Of a DNA stretch of 64,000 nucleotides, positions 18,114 through 27,626 are shown piece after piece; within the stretch, counting starts at the first letter, position 1, and every line of letters begins with the position of its first letter. The notes beneath the pieces are model-generated. The model saw only the letters and a program-made list of their open reading frames with translations. It was not told where the DNA came from and did not search any database. Made by a program: the position numbers and the translations under genes. Origin of the DNA: Arachidicoccus sp. (GTDB lineage: Bacteria > Bacteroidota > Bacteroidia > Chitinophagales > Chitinophagaceae); the NCBI GenBank assembly GCA_028283605.1, contig JAPWKH010000022.1, positions 1-64,000 of the forward strand, read 5' to 3'.

Positions 18114-18974
18114 CTAATTTTTCAGCTCTACGCCTCCGCAAAACACATTCCCTTTTAATATTAATATTTTTGGAGGAACAGATTGGGAAGAAATTCTGCG
18201 TTTATCTTCAATTCCGCCCATTAATACAGTTAATTCATTTTGAATCGTCCAATTGGCCGGCACTGTAATTTCTAATCCGCCAAATGTGACGGCAATATTT
18301 AAAACGGCGGTATCTTCAATATCGGCTTGCGAAAGATTTAATTCTCCGCCGCCGAACGAACAAGATATTGAACCGCCTTTAAAATTTTTTGTGAACATGG
18401 TTTTTTCTGCTTTTCCGAATAATGTATTAATGTCTACAAAATTTTCATTGCTGTTGTCTTTAAACTCTGCATGCCTGTCTCTAAACCTGCCATTATGTGC
18501 CTGCCAGTATTCCTGTTTTCTTTTCATTCTGTTATAAAAACGCATATCATTTCTATCATAAATATGCGACCTGCAATGTCTTCTTTTGATTAATAATAAT
18601 ATACCAAATGCAATCAGCAAAACGGGAAAAATATAAGCATCCCATTTGTCTAAAATTAAATGCCGGTCTTTCAGTAAAAAATAAATTCCAAAGAATAAAG
18701 GAATGAGCCAGCCGAAATTATAACGGAAGCCATGCCTTGCGCCGCCGATAAAACCTATCACAATCAGAATCACAGGCCAGTCGAATAACCATTCGGGAAA
18801 AAGTGCTGCAGTTTGAGGTAATCTTTTTAATAAGATAATAACTCCTGCAATTACAATGATAAGCCCGGGCAATAAGGTATTATGCCGATCCCTTCTTCTG
18901 AAAGTATCGTATTGAAATCCTGTATCGTGGATATCAGCGTTTGATCCGTCAGGTTTCTTTTCTTCATTTTCCAT
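18114..18974 (-). CDS. LiaF-like membrane protein (DUF5668 plus LiaF C-terminal domain)
   Basis: This is a protein of about 286 residues with a short polar N-terminus, then four hydrophobic segments typical of LiaI/LiaF transmembrane regions (PGLIIVIAGVIILLKRLP, WPVILIVIGFIGG). A C-terminal β-helix-like domain follows (NTLFGKAEKTMF, SCSFGGGELNLSQ, VTFGGLEITVPANW, LMGGIEDKR), with repeated GGxE turns matching the LiaF C-terminal family. In Firmicutes LiaF inhibits a cell-envelope stress sensor; in Bacteroidota the role is unknown and no sensor kinase is adjacent. The start at MENEEKK is chosen over a Met six codons upstream, without strong proof. Confidence 0.72.
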   Translation of the reverse strand: MENEEKKPDGSNADIHDTGFQYDTFRRRDRHNTLLPGLIIVIAGVIILLKRLPQTAALFPEWLFDWPVILIVIGFIGGARHGFRYNFGWLIPLFFGIYFLLKDRHLILDKWDAYIFPVLLIAFGILLLIKRRHCRSHIYDRNDMRFYNRMKRKQEYWQAHNGRFRDRHAEFKDNSNENFVDINTLFGKAEKTMFTKNFKGGSISCSFGGGELNLSQADIEDTAVLNIAVTFGGLEITVPANWTIQNELTVLMGGIEDKRRISSQSVPPKILILKGNVFCGGVELKN

Positions 18975-19087
18975 TGCACCAGTTTTATACATGCGAATTT
19001 ACAATACCATTAAAGTATAACGTACATCATTTTCGATAAAGTAAATCTATTGTTCGGTAAACATTGCTTTATCTTAATCAAGCTTAT

Positions 19088-19126
19088 AAAAAAAGAGCAA
19101 CTCAGGGAAGAGTTACTCTTTTTTGT
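19088..19126 (-). terminator. Terminator of the DUF937-OmpA gene
   Basis: This is a near-perfect hairpin: the GAGTAACTC and GAGTTGCTC arms (one mismatch) are extended by A/T runs, with a T-run on the minus strand. It begins 21 bp after the stop codon of the gene at 19147. Confidence 0.8.
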
Positions 19127-19146
19127 TATAAATATCAATAATTTAA

Positions 19147-20376
19147 TTATTTAATCAAACGTACTGAAGTGTGTCTGTCTACAGCTCTTGCTTCATCGCT
19201 TGCACTTGCATCAACAGTTGCAAATTTTGATCCATAACCATCTGCTTCAGGAACCTGCGCGCCTACGCCTGCAGTTTTCAAAGCACTTTGTACTGTTTTA
19301 GCTCTTCCGTCAGAAAGTTTTAAATTGGCAGTAGAATCACCTTTCTTATCAGTATACCCGCCGATTTTTATTTTTACTGTCGGGAATGCTTTCAGTATGG
19401 CAACGATGTTGTTTAACTGGCGTGTGGAAGTAGTATCTAATTCAGTAGTTCCGAATTTAAAATTAAGGTCATCAAAGTTGAACCATTTGTTTTTTAATGT
19501 ACTGTCTGTAGCATTTTTGTATTCATCAGATTCTATGAATTTTACTAACTGATCTTCTATGCCACCGGGATAAGCTTGTAATGTATCACCGTTCGGTAAT
19601 ATTACTGCGGTCAAAGTTCTTACCGGTACAACTGCGCTTGAAGTATCTTGTGTTACGGCTGTAGTATCGGTACCATCGTGTGCAGCTTCATTTCCTTTGC
19701 AGCTTCTGAACAACCATATCAATAAAAACAAAGCTATTAAAGCTAAAATCAAAGGCACCAGAAAACGGCTTCCGCCTTTTTTTGCCGGAGGCACTGCATA
19801 AGCATGAGATGTATCGGGCTTTGGAGCATGTGTATGCAAGCCTGACAATAAAGAACCGAGCCCGAGACTTGCCGGAATGGAACTTAAAAAAGATGATGCG
19901 TGATTTTTGAAGAAACTTCCAACAGAATCGAGCGTAGCATTGTTTTCCACAAAGCTCTTGCCTAAACTTCCTAAAGAAGCTATACCTGATGCATCGAACA
20001 ATTGCCTTGTGCTTGATGTTTTGATACCCGCAAAAGATGAAATTTTTTCAATGATATTATGCAAGCCGCCTCCGAATACATCGAATAAAAATGAACTGGA
20101 CTGCGTTGTTTCCGGCGATTTTGTATCGCTATTGATAAGGCTGCCAATATCACTAAGCGAATGGTTGGTAAAAATATTTTTTGCCTCGCTGACAACAGTT
20201 GTAAGAAAAGAAGAATCTGAAGAAATTTTGCTGCTAATACCACTGAATATGGAAGGAATAATGGCAGAAATGGCTTTGGAAATACCATCCGGGCTTTCGC
20301 CTAATTTTTGCGCCGCAGTTTGAATGAAATTCCCGCCAAGAAGTTCTTTGGCATAGTCAATTATTTTAGTATCCAT
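19147..20376 (-). CDS. DUF937 plus OmpA-like peptidoglycan-binding protein
   Basis: This is a 409-residue protein. The N-terminal DUF937 region (residues ~1-170) is rich in Ser/Ala/Ile helices. One transmembrane helix follows a Lys/Gly-rich stretch (FLVPLILALIALFLLIWLF, ~residues 205-225). A Thr-rich linker leads to a C-terminal OmpA-type domain (~300-409) with GGYTDKKGDSTANLKLSDGR and the RAVDRHTSVRLIK end. Such a protein would span the inner membrane and hold peptidoglycan in the periplasm. The function of DUF937 is not known. It is monocistronic with its own terminator. Confidence 0.85.
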   Translation of the reverse strand: MDTKIIDYAKELLGGNFIQTAAQKLGESPDGISKAISAIIPSIFSGISSKISSDSSFLTTVVSEAKNIFTNHSLSDIGSLINSDTKSPETTQSSSFLFDVFGGGLHNIIEKISSFAGIKTSSTRQLFDASGIASLGSLGKSFVENNATLDSVGSFFKNHASSFLSSIPASLGLGSLLSGLHTHAPKPDTSHAYAVPPAKKGGSRFLVPLILALIALFLLIWLFRSCKGNEAAHDGTDTTAVTQDTSSAVVPVRTLTAVILPNGDTLQAYPGGIEDQLVKFIESDEYKNATDSTLKNKWFNFDDLNFKFGTTELDTTSTRQLNNIVAILKAFPTVKIKIGGYTDKKGDSTANLKLSDGRAKTVQSALKTAGVGAQVPEADGYGSKFATVDASASDEARAVDRHTSVRLIK

Positions 20377-20636
20377 TGTTTTAGTTTTAAAGTGATGTTT
20401 TAAGAAATTGATTTAATAAATTAAAAACAAATATAATGCAAAATATAAGCCAAATATTATTGTAATAAACATATTTTATATAAGACAGAAAAAGATAATT
20501 ATAACCAACTCGGCTAAATATGATCGCAAATAATAAGATTATTGAATTTTGCCGGCATTTAATTGGAACAAGCTTTGGTTAATTTTAATAATCAGTTTAA
20601 AATCCAAATACTATCTTTACTGAAAATTTTAAAACT

Positions 20637-21410
20637 ATGGCTTTATTTAATTCTAAATCCGGAAATCCTGCAATGTCTGAAAAGATATTTGACAAGTCTC
20701 TTCAGCAATATAATGTTTCGGAAGGAACGATGACTGTAAATGGTTCTATCGGCAAATTCGGGTTCTTATTATTAATGGTAATAGGAGGCGCTTTTTATAC
20801 ATGGAGCCTGTATTACAGAGGAGAGTTTTCTTTGATGCAGACAATGATGTTTGCAGGAATATTCGGTGGTCTGGTTACTGCTATTGCAATTACGATCAAT
20901 CAAAAACTGGCAAAATATCTTGCGCCGTTATACGGCATACTGGAAGGTTTTTTTCTTGGTTCCATATCCGCATTTTTTAATGATGCATTTGCACAGAAAG
21001 CGCCGGGAATTGTACCTCAGGCGGTAGGGCTTACTTTTGCGGTAGGTTTGGCAATGCTGGCACTGTATCGTTTTGGTGTAATCAAAGTAACTGACAGGCT
21101 GCGTTCCGTGATTATTTCCGCAACATTGGGAATTGCATTGTTTTATCTTGTTACATGGATTCTTTCACTCTTTCATGTGAACGTAGGGTTTATGTATAAT
21201 TCCAGTTTATTAGGCATTGGAATTTCTCTGTTTGTTGTCGTTATTGCCGCAATGAATTTATTGCTTGATTTTGATATGATTTACCGCGGCTCACAATTAG
21301 GTGCGCCAAAATATATGGAATGGTACGGCGCTTTCGGATTATTGATTACAATGGTATGGCTCTATCTTGAAATTTTGCGTTTGCTAAGCAGAGTGTACGG
21401 AAGAAAATAA
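20637..21410 (+). CDS. Bax inhibitor-1/YccA-family membrane protein
   Basis: This is a 257-residue integral membrane protein with seven predicted helices. It is preceded by a 40-residue polar N-terminus, and the last helix is followed by a short basic tail (SRVYGRK). The segment LLLDFDMIYRGSQLGAPKYM, with Asp residues in the last helices, is typical of the BaxI_1/YccA-like group. Relatives are calcium-leak channels or FtsH-associated modulators; no function is proven for this subgroup. It appears to be a single transcription unit with a weak -7 box (TATCTTTA at 20612). Confidence 0.85.
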   Translation: MALFNSKSGNPAMSEKIFDKSLQQYNVSEGTMTVNGSIGKFGFLLLMVIGGAFYTWSLYYRGEFSLMQTMMFAGIFGGLVTAIAITINQKLAKYLAPLYGILEGFFLGSISAFFNDAFAQKAPGIVPQAVGLTFAVGLAMLALYRFGVIKVTDRLRSVIISATLGIALFYLVTWILSLFHVNVGFMYNSSLLGIGISLFVVVIAAMNLLLDFDMIYRGSQLGAPKYMEWYGAFGLLITMVWLYLEILRLLSRVYGRK

Positions 21411-21474
21411 TATTTCAGAATAACATAGATTGGTCTTCTGGACAAATTCAGCATGAGTAAAAAAAGTTCTCAAA

Positions 21475-21507
21475 CGTCATTCCCGCGAAAGCGGGAATCT
21501 TTATTTT
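21475..21507. repeat. dRS3/REP-like palindromic repeat
   Basis: The stem ATTCCCGC (21479-21486), a GAAA loop and GCGGGAAT (21491-21498) are preceded by CGTC and followed by CTTTATTTT. The ATTCCC...GGGAAT core is the same as that of the dRS3 family in Neisseria and of similar elements in other bacteria. It is GC-rich inside AT-rich intergenic DNA. It could also serve as a terminator for the gene ending at 21410. Confidence 0.6.
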
Positions 21508-21729
21508 CGCTGCCGCTAAAATTCCTTTTAACTGAAAGATAAATGAATTGCGGTGGTTAACCTCACCGGAGATTTGACTTCGCCGAACTTTCTTTTCCGC
21601 CTTCGCAAGTAATAACGGGCAGCTGATACTTTTTCTGTATTGAAGATTTCATATATTAAGTCTAAATCCGTTGAACTATTATTTGTGATGCGAGCAATGC
21701 ATATTATTCTATAATATTTTTTATAAATA

Positions 21730-21767
21730 AAACAAAAAAGGAAATCGAAAGGCTTCCTTTTTTGTTT
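21730..21767. terminator. Bidirectional terminator-like hairpin
   Basis: A perfect 14-bp inverted repeat (AAACAAAAAAGGAA at 21730-21743 and TTCCTTTTTTGTTT at 21754-21767) with a 10-nt loop. It works as an intrinsic terminator in either direction. The rest of the 474-bp gap from 21411 to 21884 holds the palindromic repeat above, the operator region below and no convincing gene. Confidence 0.7.
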
Positions 21768-21819
21768 TCTCTACCACTTCCATTTATCCTTTTTCTTTAC
21801 CGATTATGTAAAATTATAT

Positions 21820-21855
21820 ACTATGTAATACATAGTACTTACATTTGTGATGTAA
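21820..21855. promoter_or_regulatory. Double-palindrome operator over the promoter of the outer-membrane receptor
   Basis: There are two adjacent palindromes. ACTATGT-AAT-ACATAGT (21820-21836) is perfect, and TTACAT-TTGTG-ATGTAA (21839-21855) is perfect. The second overlaps an exact -7 box TACATTTG (21840-21847); the first occupies the region upstream of the -7 box. A further pair TACTTAC (21836-21842) / GTAAGTA spans the site. ATGT/ACAT half-sites are typical of PadR-type and some BlaI-type repressors; no such regulator is in the window. The gene starts at 21885. Confidence 0.6.
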
Positions 21856-21884
21856 TATGTATTAGTAAGTATTAAATAATTGTA

Positions 21885-24329
21885 ATGAAAAAATATTTTA
21901 TCCTTGTAATAGCACTTTGTTTTTTGAAAAAATCAAACTCCCAACAAATTGAAAATCAATTAATTAAAGGAGGCGTGAAATACGAAACCAATCAGCCTGC
22001 TCCTTTTGCAACTGTACTTTTATTAATGGCGAAAGATTCTGCAACATATAAAAGTGCGATTTCAGATGAGCATGGAAACTATCGGTTCACAAATATCATT
22101 TCCGGAAAATACAAGGTTCAGGCTATTGCAGTTGGTAAAAAATCAGCATCCACAGCACCTTTTATTTTAGACGAAAATCATGCAAATAATACATTGCCCG
22201 ATTTAATTTTAAAAGAGCAAGAAAAACAATTACAGGGCGTAACAGTTTCTGCACAAAAACTTTTAATAGAACAGCACATTGATAAAATGACGGTAAATGT
22301 GGAAGGAAGCATAATTGCAACTGGAAATAATGTACTGGAAGTTTTGCAAAAAATTCCCGGTATTACCGTCGATCAGGATGGTAACATAAGTCTAAAAGGA
22401 AAAAGCGGCGTAACAATGATGATCGATGGGAAATTGACTTACTTGTCTGCCGATCAGTTAGCCAATTTGCTGCGCTCAATGAATTCAAGCCAGCTTTCCA
22501 AGATAGAAATTATGACCAATCCTTCGGCAAAATACGATGCTGCAGGCACTGCAGGAATTATCAATATCAAACTCAAAAAAAATTCCGGCGAAGGAATGAA
22601 CGGCAGCGCAAACATCGGCTATTCTGAAGGCGTTCATGCACAATTTAACGGCGGTGTAAATATGAATTATAAGAAGGGCAAAACAAATTTTTTCGGCAAC
22701 TTCAATTCTTACGAAGGTAAGAGCGGCAGGTCGTTCAATCTCACAAGGAAATTTTACAATGAAGATAATCTTATTGAACCTTCATTAATTATGCACCAGT
22801 ATAATCCTCAAATTAATCGGAATGCTTATCAAAGTTTTAAGGCAGGAATAGATTATAATATTACAAATAAGCACACTATCGGTGTAATGGTAGATGGAAG
22901 TTTCAGTACCAATAAGCATACAGTAACGGGGCCGATACATTTTTTGGATAAAAATTACCTTCTTGATTCAACGGCGATATCACATACACAGGACAAAAAT
23001 CCGTGGCATTCTCTTACCTATGATTTAAATTATAAGTGGGAAATCGATTCTTCCGGGCAAGAAATAACTGCTAATTTCGACTATTCAGATTTTGGAAGTT
23101 TGATGAAACAAAATCTAAATACACAATTCTTTTTCCCTGACGAAACGGATTATCAACAGCCGCAACTCAGGCGCGGCCGGCTTCCTTCGGACATTCATAT
23201 AAAATCGGGTAAAATCGATTATACATTGCCGTTGAAAGGAAATACAAAATTGGAAGCAGGTTGGAAAAGCAGCTTTGTAACAGCGGATAATAATGTGCAA
23301 TACGAAAATTTTACAGACAATAATTGGAAGAACGATACGGGCTCAACAAATCATTTTATTTATAAAGAAAACATCAATGCTTTATACTTCAATTTCAGTA
23401 AAGAATTTAAAAAAGGTTGGTCTTTGCAAGCGGGATTAAGAGGTGAGCAAACAGTATCCAAAGCCAATCAGATTACCATTGATTCTTTGGTAAAAAGAAA
23501 TTATTTTCAGCTTTTTCCGAGCATTTTTCTTCGTAAAAAATTAAACGATAATAATTCCATTGGCGCATCGTACAGCCGCAGGATTGACCGCCCCGATTAT
23601 CAGGATTTGAATCCGTTTACTTATTACATCGATCAATACACATACAGTTTGGGCAATTCATTTTTACAGCCACAGTTTACCAATTCGTTTGAATTAAATT
23701 ATACTTATAAGAACATTATTGCCACTTTAAATTACAGCCATACATCCGATGCTATTACAAGAATTATTCGGCAAAACAATGAAACGCATATCGCCTACGA
23801 AACCAGCGACAACCTCGCTAAACTAAATAATCTAAGCCTGAGCTTTTCCGTTCCGGTGCAAATTACAAAATGGTGGAACAGCAACAACTATCTGAATATT
23901 TTCCGAAACAGTTATAATGGTATTATCAATAATGGAATATTTAATTCAAGCCGATTTGAATACAATTTCAATAGTACAAATACTTTCACACTTCCATGCG
24001 ATATGAAGGCCGAATTGAGCGGCTGGTACAATTCCAAAGCGCAAAACAGCGTATGGCTTACCGATCCGCAATACAGCATTTCATTTGGTCTGCAGAAAAA
24101 TTTATGGAACAAAAAAGCAAATCTAAAGCTTAATGTGAATGATATTTTTAATACGCAAAGGTTCAAAGCGGCGGAAAAATTTATGGATATAGATATGCAT
24201 ATAAACAATAAATGGGAAAGCCGCCGTATTGCACTCACTTTTACATATAATTTTGGCAATATCAATCTTAAAACACGCGATCATTCCAATTCAGGTATTC
24301 AGGATGAACAAAACAGAATCAACAAATAA
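21885..24329 (+). CDS. TonB-dependent-receptor-like outer-membrane β-barrel protein
   Basis: This is an 814-residue protein with a signal peptide (FILVIALCFLKKSNSQ), an N-terminal CarboxypepD_reg-like domain (residues ~25-100), a plug-like domain (GNNVLEVLQKIPGITVDQDG, then IEIMTNPSAKYDAAGTAGII), and a C-terminal barrel of the OMP_b-brl_3 type (SIGASYSRRIDRPDYQDLNP). It lacks a SusD partner, so it is of the stand-alone type. The ligand is unknown. Expression is probably controlled by the palindromic operator just upstream. A paralogue lies at 50386-52788. Confidence 0.85.
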   Translation: MKKYFILVIALCFLKKSNSQQIENQLIKGGVKYETNQPAPFATVLLLMAKDSATYKSAISDEHGNYRFTNIISGKYKVQAIAVGKKSASTAPFILDENHANNTLPDLILKEQEKQLQGVTVSAQKLLIEQHIDKMTVNVEGSIIATGNNVLEVLQKIPGITVDQDGNISLKGKSGVTMMIDGKLTYLSADQLANLLRSMNSSQLSKIEIMTNPSAKYDAAGTAGIINIKLKKNSGEGMNGSANIGYSEGVHAQFNGGVNMNYKKGKTNFFGNFNSYEGKSGRSFNLTRKFYNEDNLIEPSLIMHQYNPQINRNAYQSFKAGIDYNITNKHTIGVMVDGSFSTNKHTVTGPIHFLDKNYLLDSTAISHTQDKNPWHSLTYDLNYKWEIDSSGQEITANFDYSDFGSLMKQNLNTQFFFPDETDYQQPQLRRGRLPSDIHIKSGKIDYTLPLKGNTKLEAGWKSSFVTADNNVQYENFTDNNWKNDTGSTNHFIYKENINALYFNFSKEFKKGWSLQAGLRGEQTVSKANQITIDSLVKRNYFQLFPSIFLRKKLNDNNSIGASYSRRIDRPDYQDLNPFTYYIDQYTYSLGNSFLQPQFTNSFELNYTYKNIIATLNYSHTSDAITRIIRQNNETHIAYETSDNLAKLNNLSLSFSVPVQITKWWNSNNYLNIFRNSYNGIINNGIFNSSRFEYNFNSTNTFTLPCDMKAELSGWYNSKAQNSVWLTDPQYSISFGLQKNLWNKKANLKLNVNDIFNTQRFKAAEKFMDIDMHINNKWESRRIALTFTYNFGNINLKTRDHSNSGIQDEQNRINK

Positions 24330-24394
24330 ATAATATATCTTTTTCTTAATCCGTACTTCCGGGCAGACTTGCGGCTTGTTTTCGCAAATTACAT

Positions 24395-24424
24395 TTGGTA
24401 CAATCATATATTACGTTATTTTTG
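24395..24424 (+). promoter_or_regulatory. Promoter of the PpiD-like gene
   Basis: TTG (24395-24397), a 19-bp spacer, then TATTTTTG (24417-24424). This is a full match to the Bacteroidota consensus, 34 bp before the ATG at 24459. Confidence 0.75.
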
Positions 24425-24458
24425 CCGGGTTTTAAAATAGAAACAGAAAGAGAAAGAT

Positions 24459-26570
24459 ATGTCTATTATTCAAAAAATTCAGGATAAGGGCGCTTGGATT
24501 ATATCCATACTTATCGGTATTGCTTTAATTGCTTTTATAATGATGGATTACTCCAAAGGTGGCAGCATGTTTTCCAATACATCCACCATTGGGAAAGTAA
24601 ACGGATATAAAATCCCTTTGGCAGATTTTAATGATAAAGTCTCCATGGCCAGTCAAATGCAAAATAATCAAAATGCACCTCGTGAAGCGATTGAAGAAAA
24701 TGTTTGGAATTATTATGTGCAAACTACGTTATTGCAACAGGCATTCGATCAGTTAGGATTGGTTTCCAATTCGAGAGACTTGAACAATTCCATTTTGAAC
24801 AATCCTACGCCGGAACTGAAGCAATCCTTTACCGATCCGCAAACAGGCCAGTACGATGGCAACCGCGCATTAAATGTTTTGAATGAAATAAAAAGAAAAG
24901 GAACAGCGCAACAAAAAGGCGAAGTAGCAAAATTAATTGATGAAATAAATCAAAATGTATTAGTAGGAAAATATCAAACGCTTTTGATAGGCGGCGTTTA
25001 TGTACCAACTTGGTTAGCAGAAAAACAGAATGCAGACAACAATGCGATAGCAAAAGTATCTTATGTAACGGTTCCATATTCAACCATCAGCGACAGTGCG
25101 GTAAAAGTAACCGATGAAGATATCGATGCGTACGTAGCTGCACATAAAAAACAATTTGAACAAAAAGATGCAACGCGTTCTATCTCTGTTGTAAATTTTA
25201 ATGCTGCTGCCAGTGCTGCAGATTCTGCCGTTGCATACAATGCTTTACAAAATCTGAAAAATGATTTTATTAATACTCCCAACGATTCTGCTTTTGTAGC
25301 GGCAAAGGGAAGCGATATTCCCTACACAAACGAATACATCAGCGCAACACAAATGCAGCAAAAGCAATTACCATTTGCAGAAGCATTAAATACGCCGGTT
25401 GATTCTACTTACGGCCCATACCCTTATACCAACGTGTTTGTATTGGCAAAAATGGTCAGCAAAATATCTATGGCAGATTCTGTAAAGTTCCGTCATATAT
25501 TAGTTGCTACAGCCCAGCAAGATCCTCAAACCGGACAATTGCAACAAACTGTACAGGATAGCGATGCCGTAAAAAGATTGGACAGCGCAATCGCTGCCAT
25601 TAAAGCCGGAGCAAGTTTTGACTCAATCGCTTTAAAATATTCCAACGATCCGGGAAGCGCAAACAAAGGCGGCGTTTATGACTATATCCCTTCGGGACAA
25701 ATGGTTCCGGAAATCAATGATTTTCTGTTTACCGGAAAAACAGGAGATACTAAAATAATTAAATCCGTTTATGGTTATCATTACGTAGAAATACTTGGGC
25801 AAAAAGGTACAACAGAAGGTTACAAAATTGCAGCGATTACAAAATCGCTCGATCCTTCACAAACTACCATAGATTCGGTAGATAACGTTGCTTCCTCTTT
25901 TGTAGCAGCCAACTCCACGCAAAAAGCATTTGAAGAAAACGCAAAAAAGCAGAACATATCTATTTTGCCGGTAAACGGATTGCGCGAAAATGATTACAAC
26001 ATTGGTAATATAGGCGTAAGCAGAGAATTGGTAAAATGGTCTTATGCACATAAAATAGGCGAAGTGTCACAGCCTGTTCATATAGGTACAAATGTAGTGG
26101 TTGCAACGCTTACAGGAATTACGAAACCCGGATTGCCGGATGCAAATACTGTACGTCAATATGTACAACCTATTCTTGCAAATCGGAAAAAAGCAAAAAT
26201 AATTATCGATTCTAAATTCAAAGGAAATACGCTGGAAAGCTATGCGCAATCATCAGGAAGCACAATTGTTACTATAGACAGTGTTTCTTTCCAAACGGCC
26301 ATGATTCCGAATGTTGGCTATGAACCAAAAGTTGCAGGAGTTGCCTTTAATAAAACATTACTCGGCAAAGTAAGCGCTCCGGTTGCGGGAAACAGCGGTG
26401 TATTTGGCATTCAGCCTTTGAGCATATCTGCAAAATCTTCTCTCGACGGCGGACCGGAGCAATTAAAAGTGTCCATTAAACAAAGCTGGATACAGCAATT
26501 GCAACGTGGTTTTATAGATGCATTAATGAAGAATGCCAAGATAGATGATTATCGTTCTAAATTCTTCTAA
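24459..26570 (+). CDS. PpiD/SurA-like peptidyl-prolyl isomerase
   Basis: This is a 703-residue periplasmic foldase anchored by one N-terminal helix (WIISILIGIALIAFIMMDY, residues ~12-31). A SurA_N-type chaperone region follows (NGYKIPLADFNDKV onward). A parvulin (PpiC) domain lies at about residues 345-450 (FRHILVATAQ, then YSNDPGSANKGGVYDY and GYHYVEILGQKG). The C-terminal part is another chaperone-like region. It probably helps fold outer-membrane proteins, which fits a genome rich in β-barrels. It is monocistronic, with a consensus promoter and its own terminator. Confidence 0.88.
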   Translation: MSIIQKIQDKGAWIISILIGIALIAFIMMDYSKGGSMFSNTSTIGKVNGYKIPLADFNDKVSMASQMQNNQNAPREAIEENVWNYYVQTTLLQQAFDQLGLVSNSRDLNNSILNNPTPELKQSFTDPQTGQYDGNRALNVLNEIKRKGTAQQKGEVAKLIDEINQNVLVGKYQTLLIGGVYVPTWLAEKQNADNNAIAKVSYVTVPYSTISDSAVKVTDEDIDAYVAAHKKQFEQKDATRSISVVNFNAAASAADSAVAYNALQNLKNDFINTPNDSAFVAAKGSDIPYTNEYISATQMQQKQLPFAEALNTPVDSTYGPYPYTNVFVLAKMVSKISMADSVKFRHILVATAQQDPQTGQLQQTVQDSDAVKRLDSAIAAIKAGASFDSIALKYSNDPGSANKGGVYDYIPSGQMVPEINDFLFTGKTGDTKIIKSVYGYHYVEILGQKGTTEGYKIAAITKSLDPSQTTIDSVDNVASSFVAANSTQKAFEENAKKQNISILPVNGLRENDYNIGNIGVSRELVKWSYAHKIGEVSQPVHIGTNVVVATLTGITKPGLPDANTVRQYVQPILANRKKAKIIIDSKFKGNTLESYAQSSGSTIVTIDSVSFQTAMIPNVGYEPKVAGVAFNKTLLGKVSAPVAGNSGVFGIQPLSISAKSSLDGGPEQLKVSIKQSWIQQLQRGFIDALMKNAKIDDYRSKFF

Positions 26571-26592
26571 GAATAAATCTTTATAATATTTT

Positions 26593-26622
26593 AAAAGCTG
26601 TTCAATAATGAGCAGCTTTTTT
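26593..26622 (+). terminator. Terminator after the PpiD-like gene
   Basis: AAAAGCTG (26593-26600) and CAGCTTTT (26613-26620) form an 8-bp stem with a 12-nt loop, followed by more T residues. It starts 23 bp after the stop codon. Confidence 0.75.
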
Positions 26623-26663
26623 ATTTGGTTTTTGAAATAACTTTAATTTATTAAAATTATGGT

Positions 26664-27338
26664 ATGGCAAATAAAAAAAATTACTGGTTCAATCAGCTAA
26701 GTGCATCATTTAAAGTAATCATCAGCGCGGTGATTGCTTTAGGCGTTTATATTATAAATCCCTTAAAACCTGCATTACAACTTATTTTCAGCTGGGATGT
26801 CTTCAGTTTTTTATTATTATTCTTTGTATGGATTACGTTTTTTACAACCAATATAAAAGACATCCGTAATGAAGCGCAGCGCGAAGACAGTAGCCGAATC
26901 GTAATTTTTGTAATTGTAATTATGGCTACGATACTCAGCATGTTTGCCGTATTGCATCTTGTAATAAATGACAAGCAAAACAGTGAAAGTAAAATATTGA
27001 GTTTAGCCTTAGGATTTATTTGTATGATATTTTCATGGTGTTTAGTACAAACATTTTTTACATTGCGTTATGCTCATCTTTACTATGCCAAAGATGAAAA
27101 AAAGAATTCGGATGAAGAAAAAGGCGGACTGGAATTTCCCGGTAAAAACAAACCAGACTTTATAGATTTTGCCTACTTCGCTTTCACAATCGGAATGACT
27201 TTTCAGGTATCTGATGTAGAAATATCCGAAAAAAAAATAAGAAGAATTACTTTGCTGCACAGCATGATTGCTTTCGCATTTAATGCCTTGGTTATTTCCC
27301 TTTCAGTAAATATTATTTCAGGTTTAGCATCAAAATAA
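26664..27338 (+). CDS. DUF1345-family integral membrane protein
   Basis: This is a 224-residue protein with five or six hydrophobic helices. The conserved motif TFFTLRYAHLYYA and the segment PDFIDFAYFAFTIGMTFQVSD are characteristic of DUF1345. The function of the family is not known. It follows the terminator of the upstream gene, so it should have its own promoter; TAACTTTA just upstream of the start is a partial -7 match. Confidence 0.85.
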   Translation: MANKKNYWFNQLSASFKVIISAVIALGVYIINPLKPALQLIFSWDVFSFLLLFFVWITFFTTNIKDIRNEAQREDSSRIVIFVIVIMATILSMFAVLHLVINDKQNSESKILSLALGFICMIFSWCLVQTFFTLRYAHLYYAKDEKKNSDEEKGGLEFPGKNKPDFIDFAYFAFTIGMTFQVSDVEISEKKIRRITLLHSMIAFAFNALVISLSVNIISGLASK

Positions 27339-27496
27339 AATGAAGATTTCAGACAGATCTGATTACAGGCATGTTATTCGAAATTACAAATACTGAATTT
27401 ACCATACATATATTCATTCCAAAGAATATATAATGTTTAGCAAGCAGTTTGAAGAAATGAGGCCTCCAAGCAATTAATTCGTTCGATATAAAAAAG

Positions 27497-27531
27497 AAAA
27501 ATCGCCAAGCAATTATTGCTCAACGATTTTT
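27497..27531 (-). terminator. Terminator hairpin downstream of tRNA-Glu
   Basis: A two-step hairpin: outer arms AAAAATCG (27497-27504) and CGATTTTT (27524-27531), inner arms AGCAAT and ATTGCT around a single T. It lies 23 bp beyond the 3' end of the tRNA on the minus strand and could serve both strands. Confidence 0.7.
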
Positions 27532-27554
27532 GCAACTTTTAAACCTTTCCTTTG

Positions 27555-27626
27555 TAGAGCGTACGGGAATCGAACCCGTGATTCCTCCGTGAAAGGGAGG
27601 TGTCTTAACCCCTTGACCAACGCTCC
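27555..27626 (-). tRNA. tRNA-Glu (anticodon UUC)
   Basis: The cloverleaf folds fully: acceptor GGAGCGT/ACGCTCT, D stem GTC/GAC, anticodon stem CCTCC/GGAGG with loop CTTTCAC (anticodon TTC), and T stem ACGGG/CCCGT with loop TTCGATT. The discriminator is A. The first pair is G1-U72, a wobble at the acceptor end. No CCA is encoded. The length is 72 nt. Confidence 0.97.
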
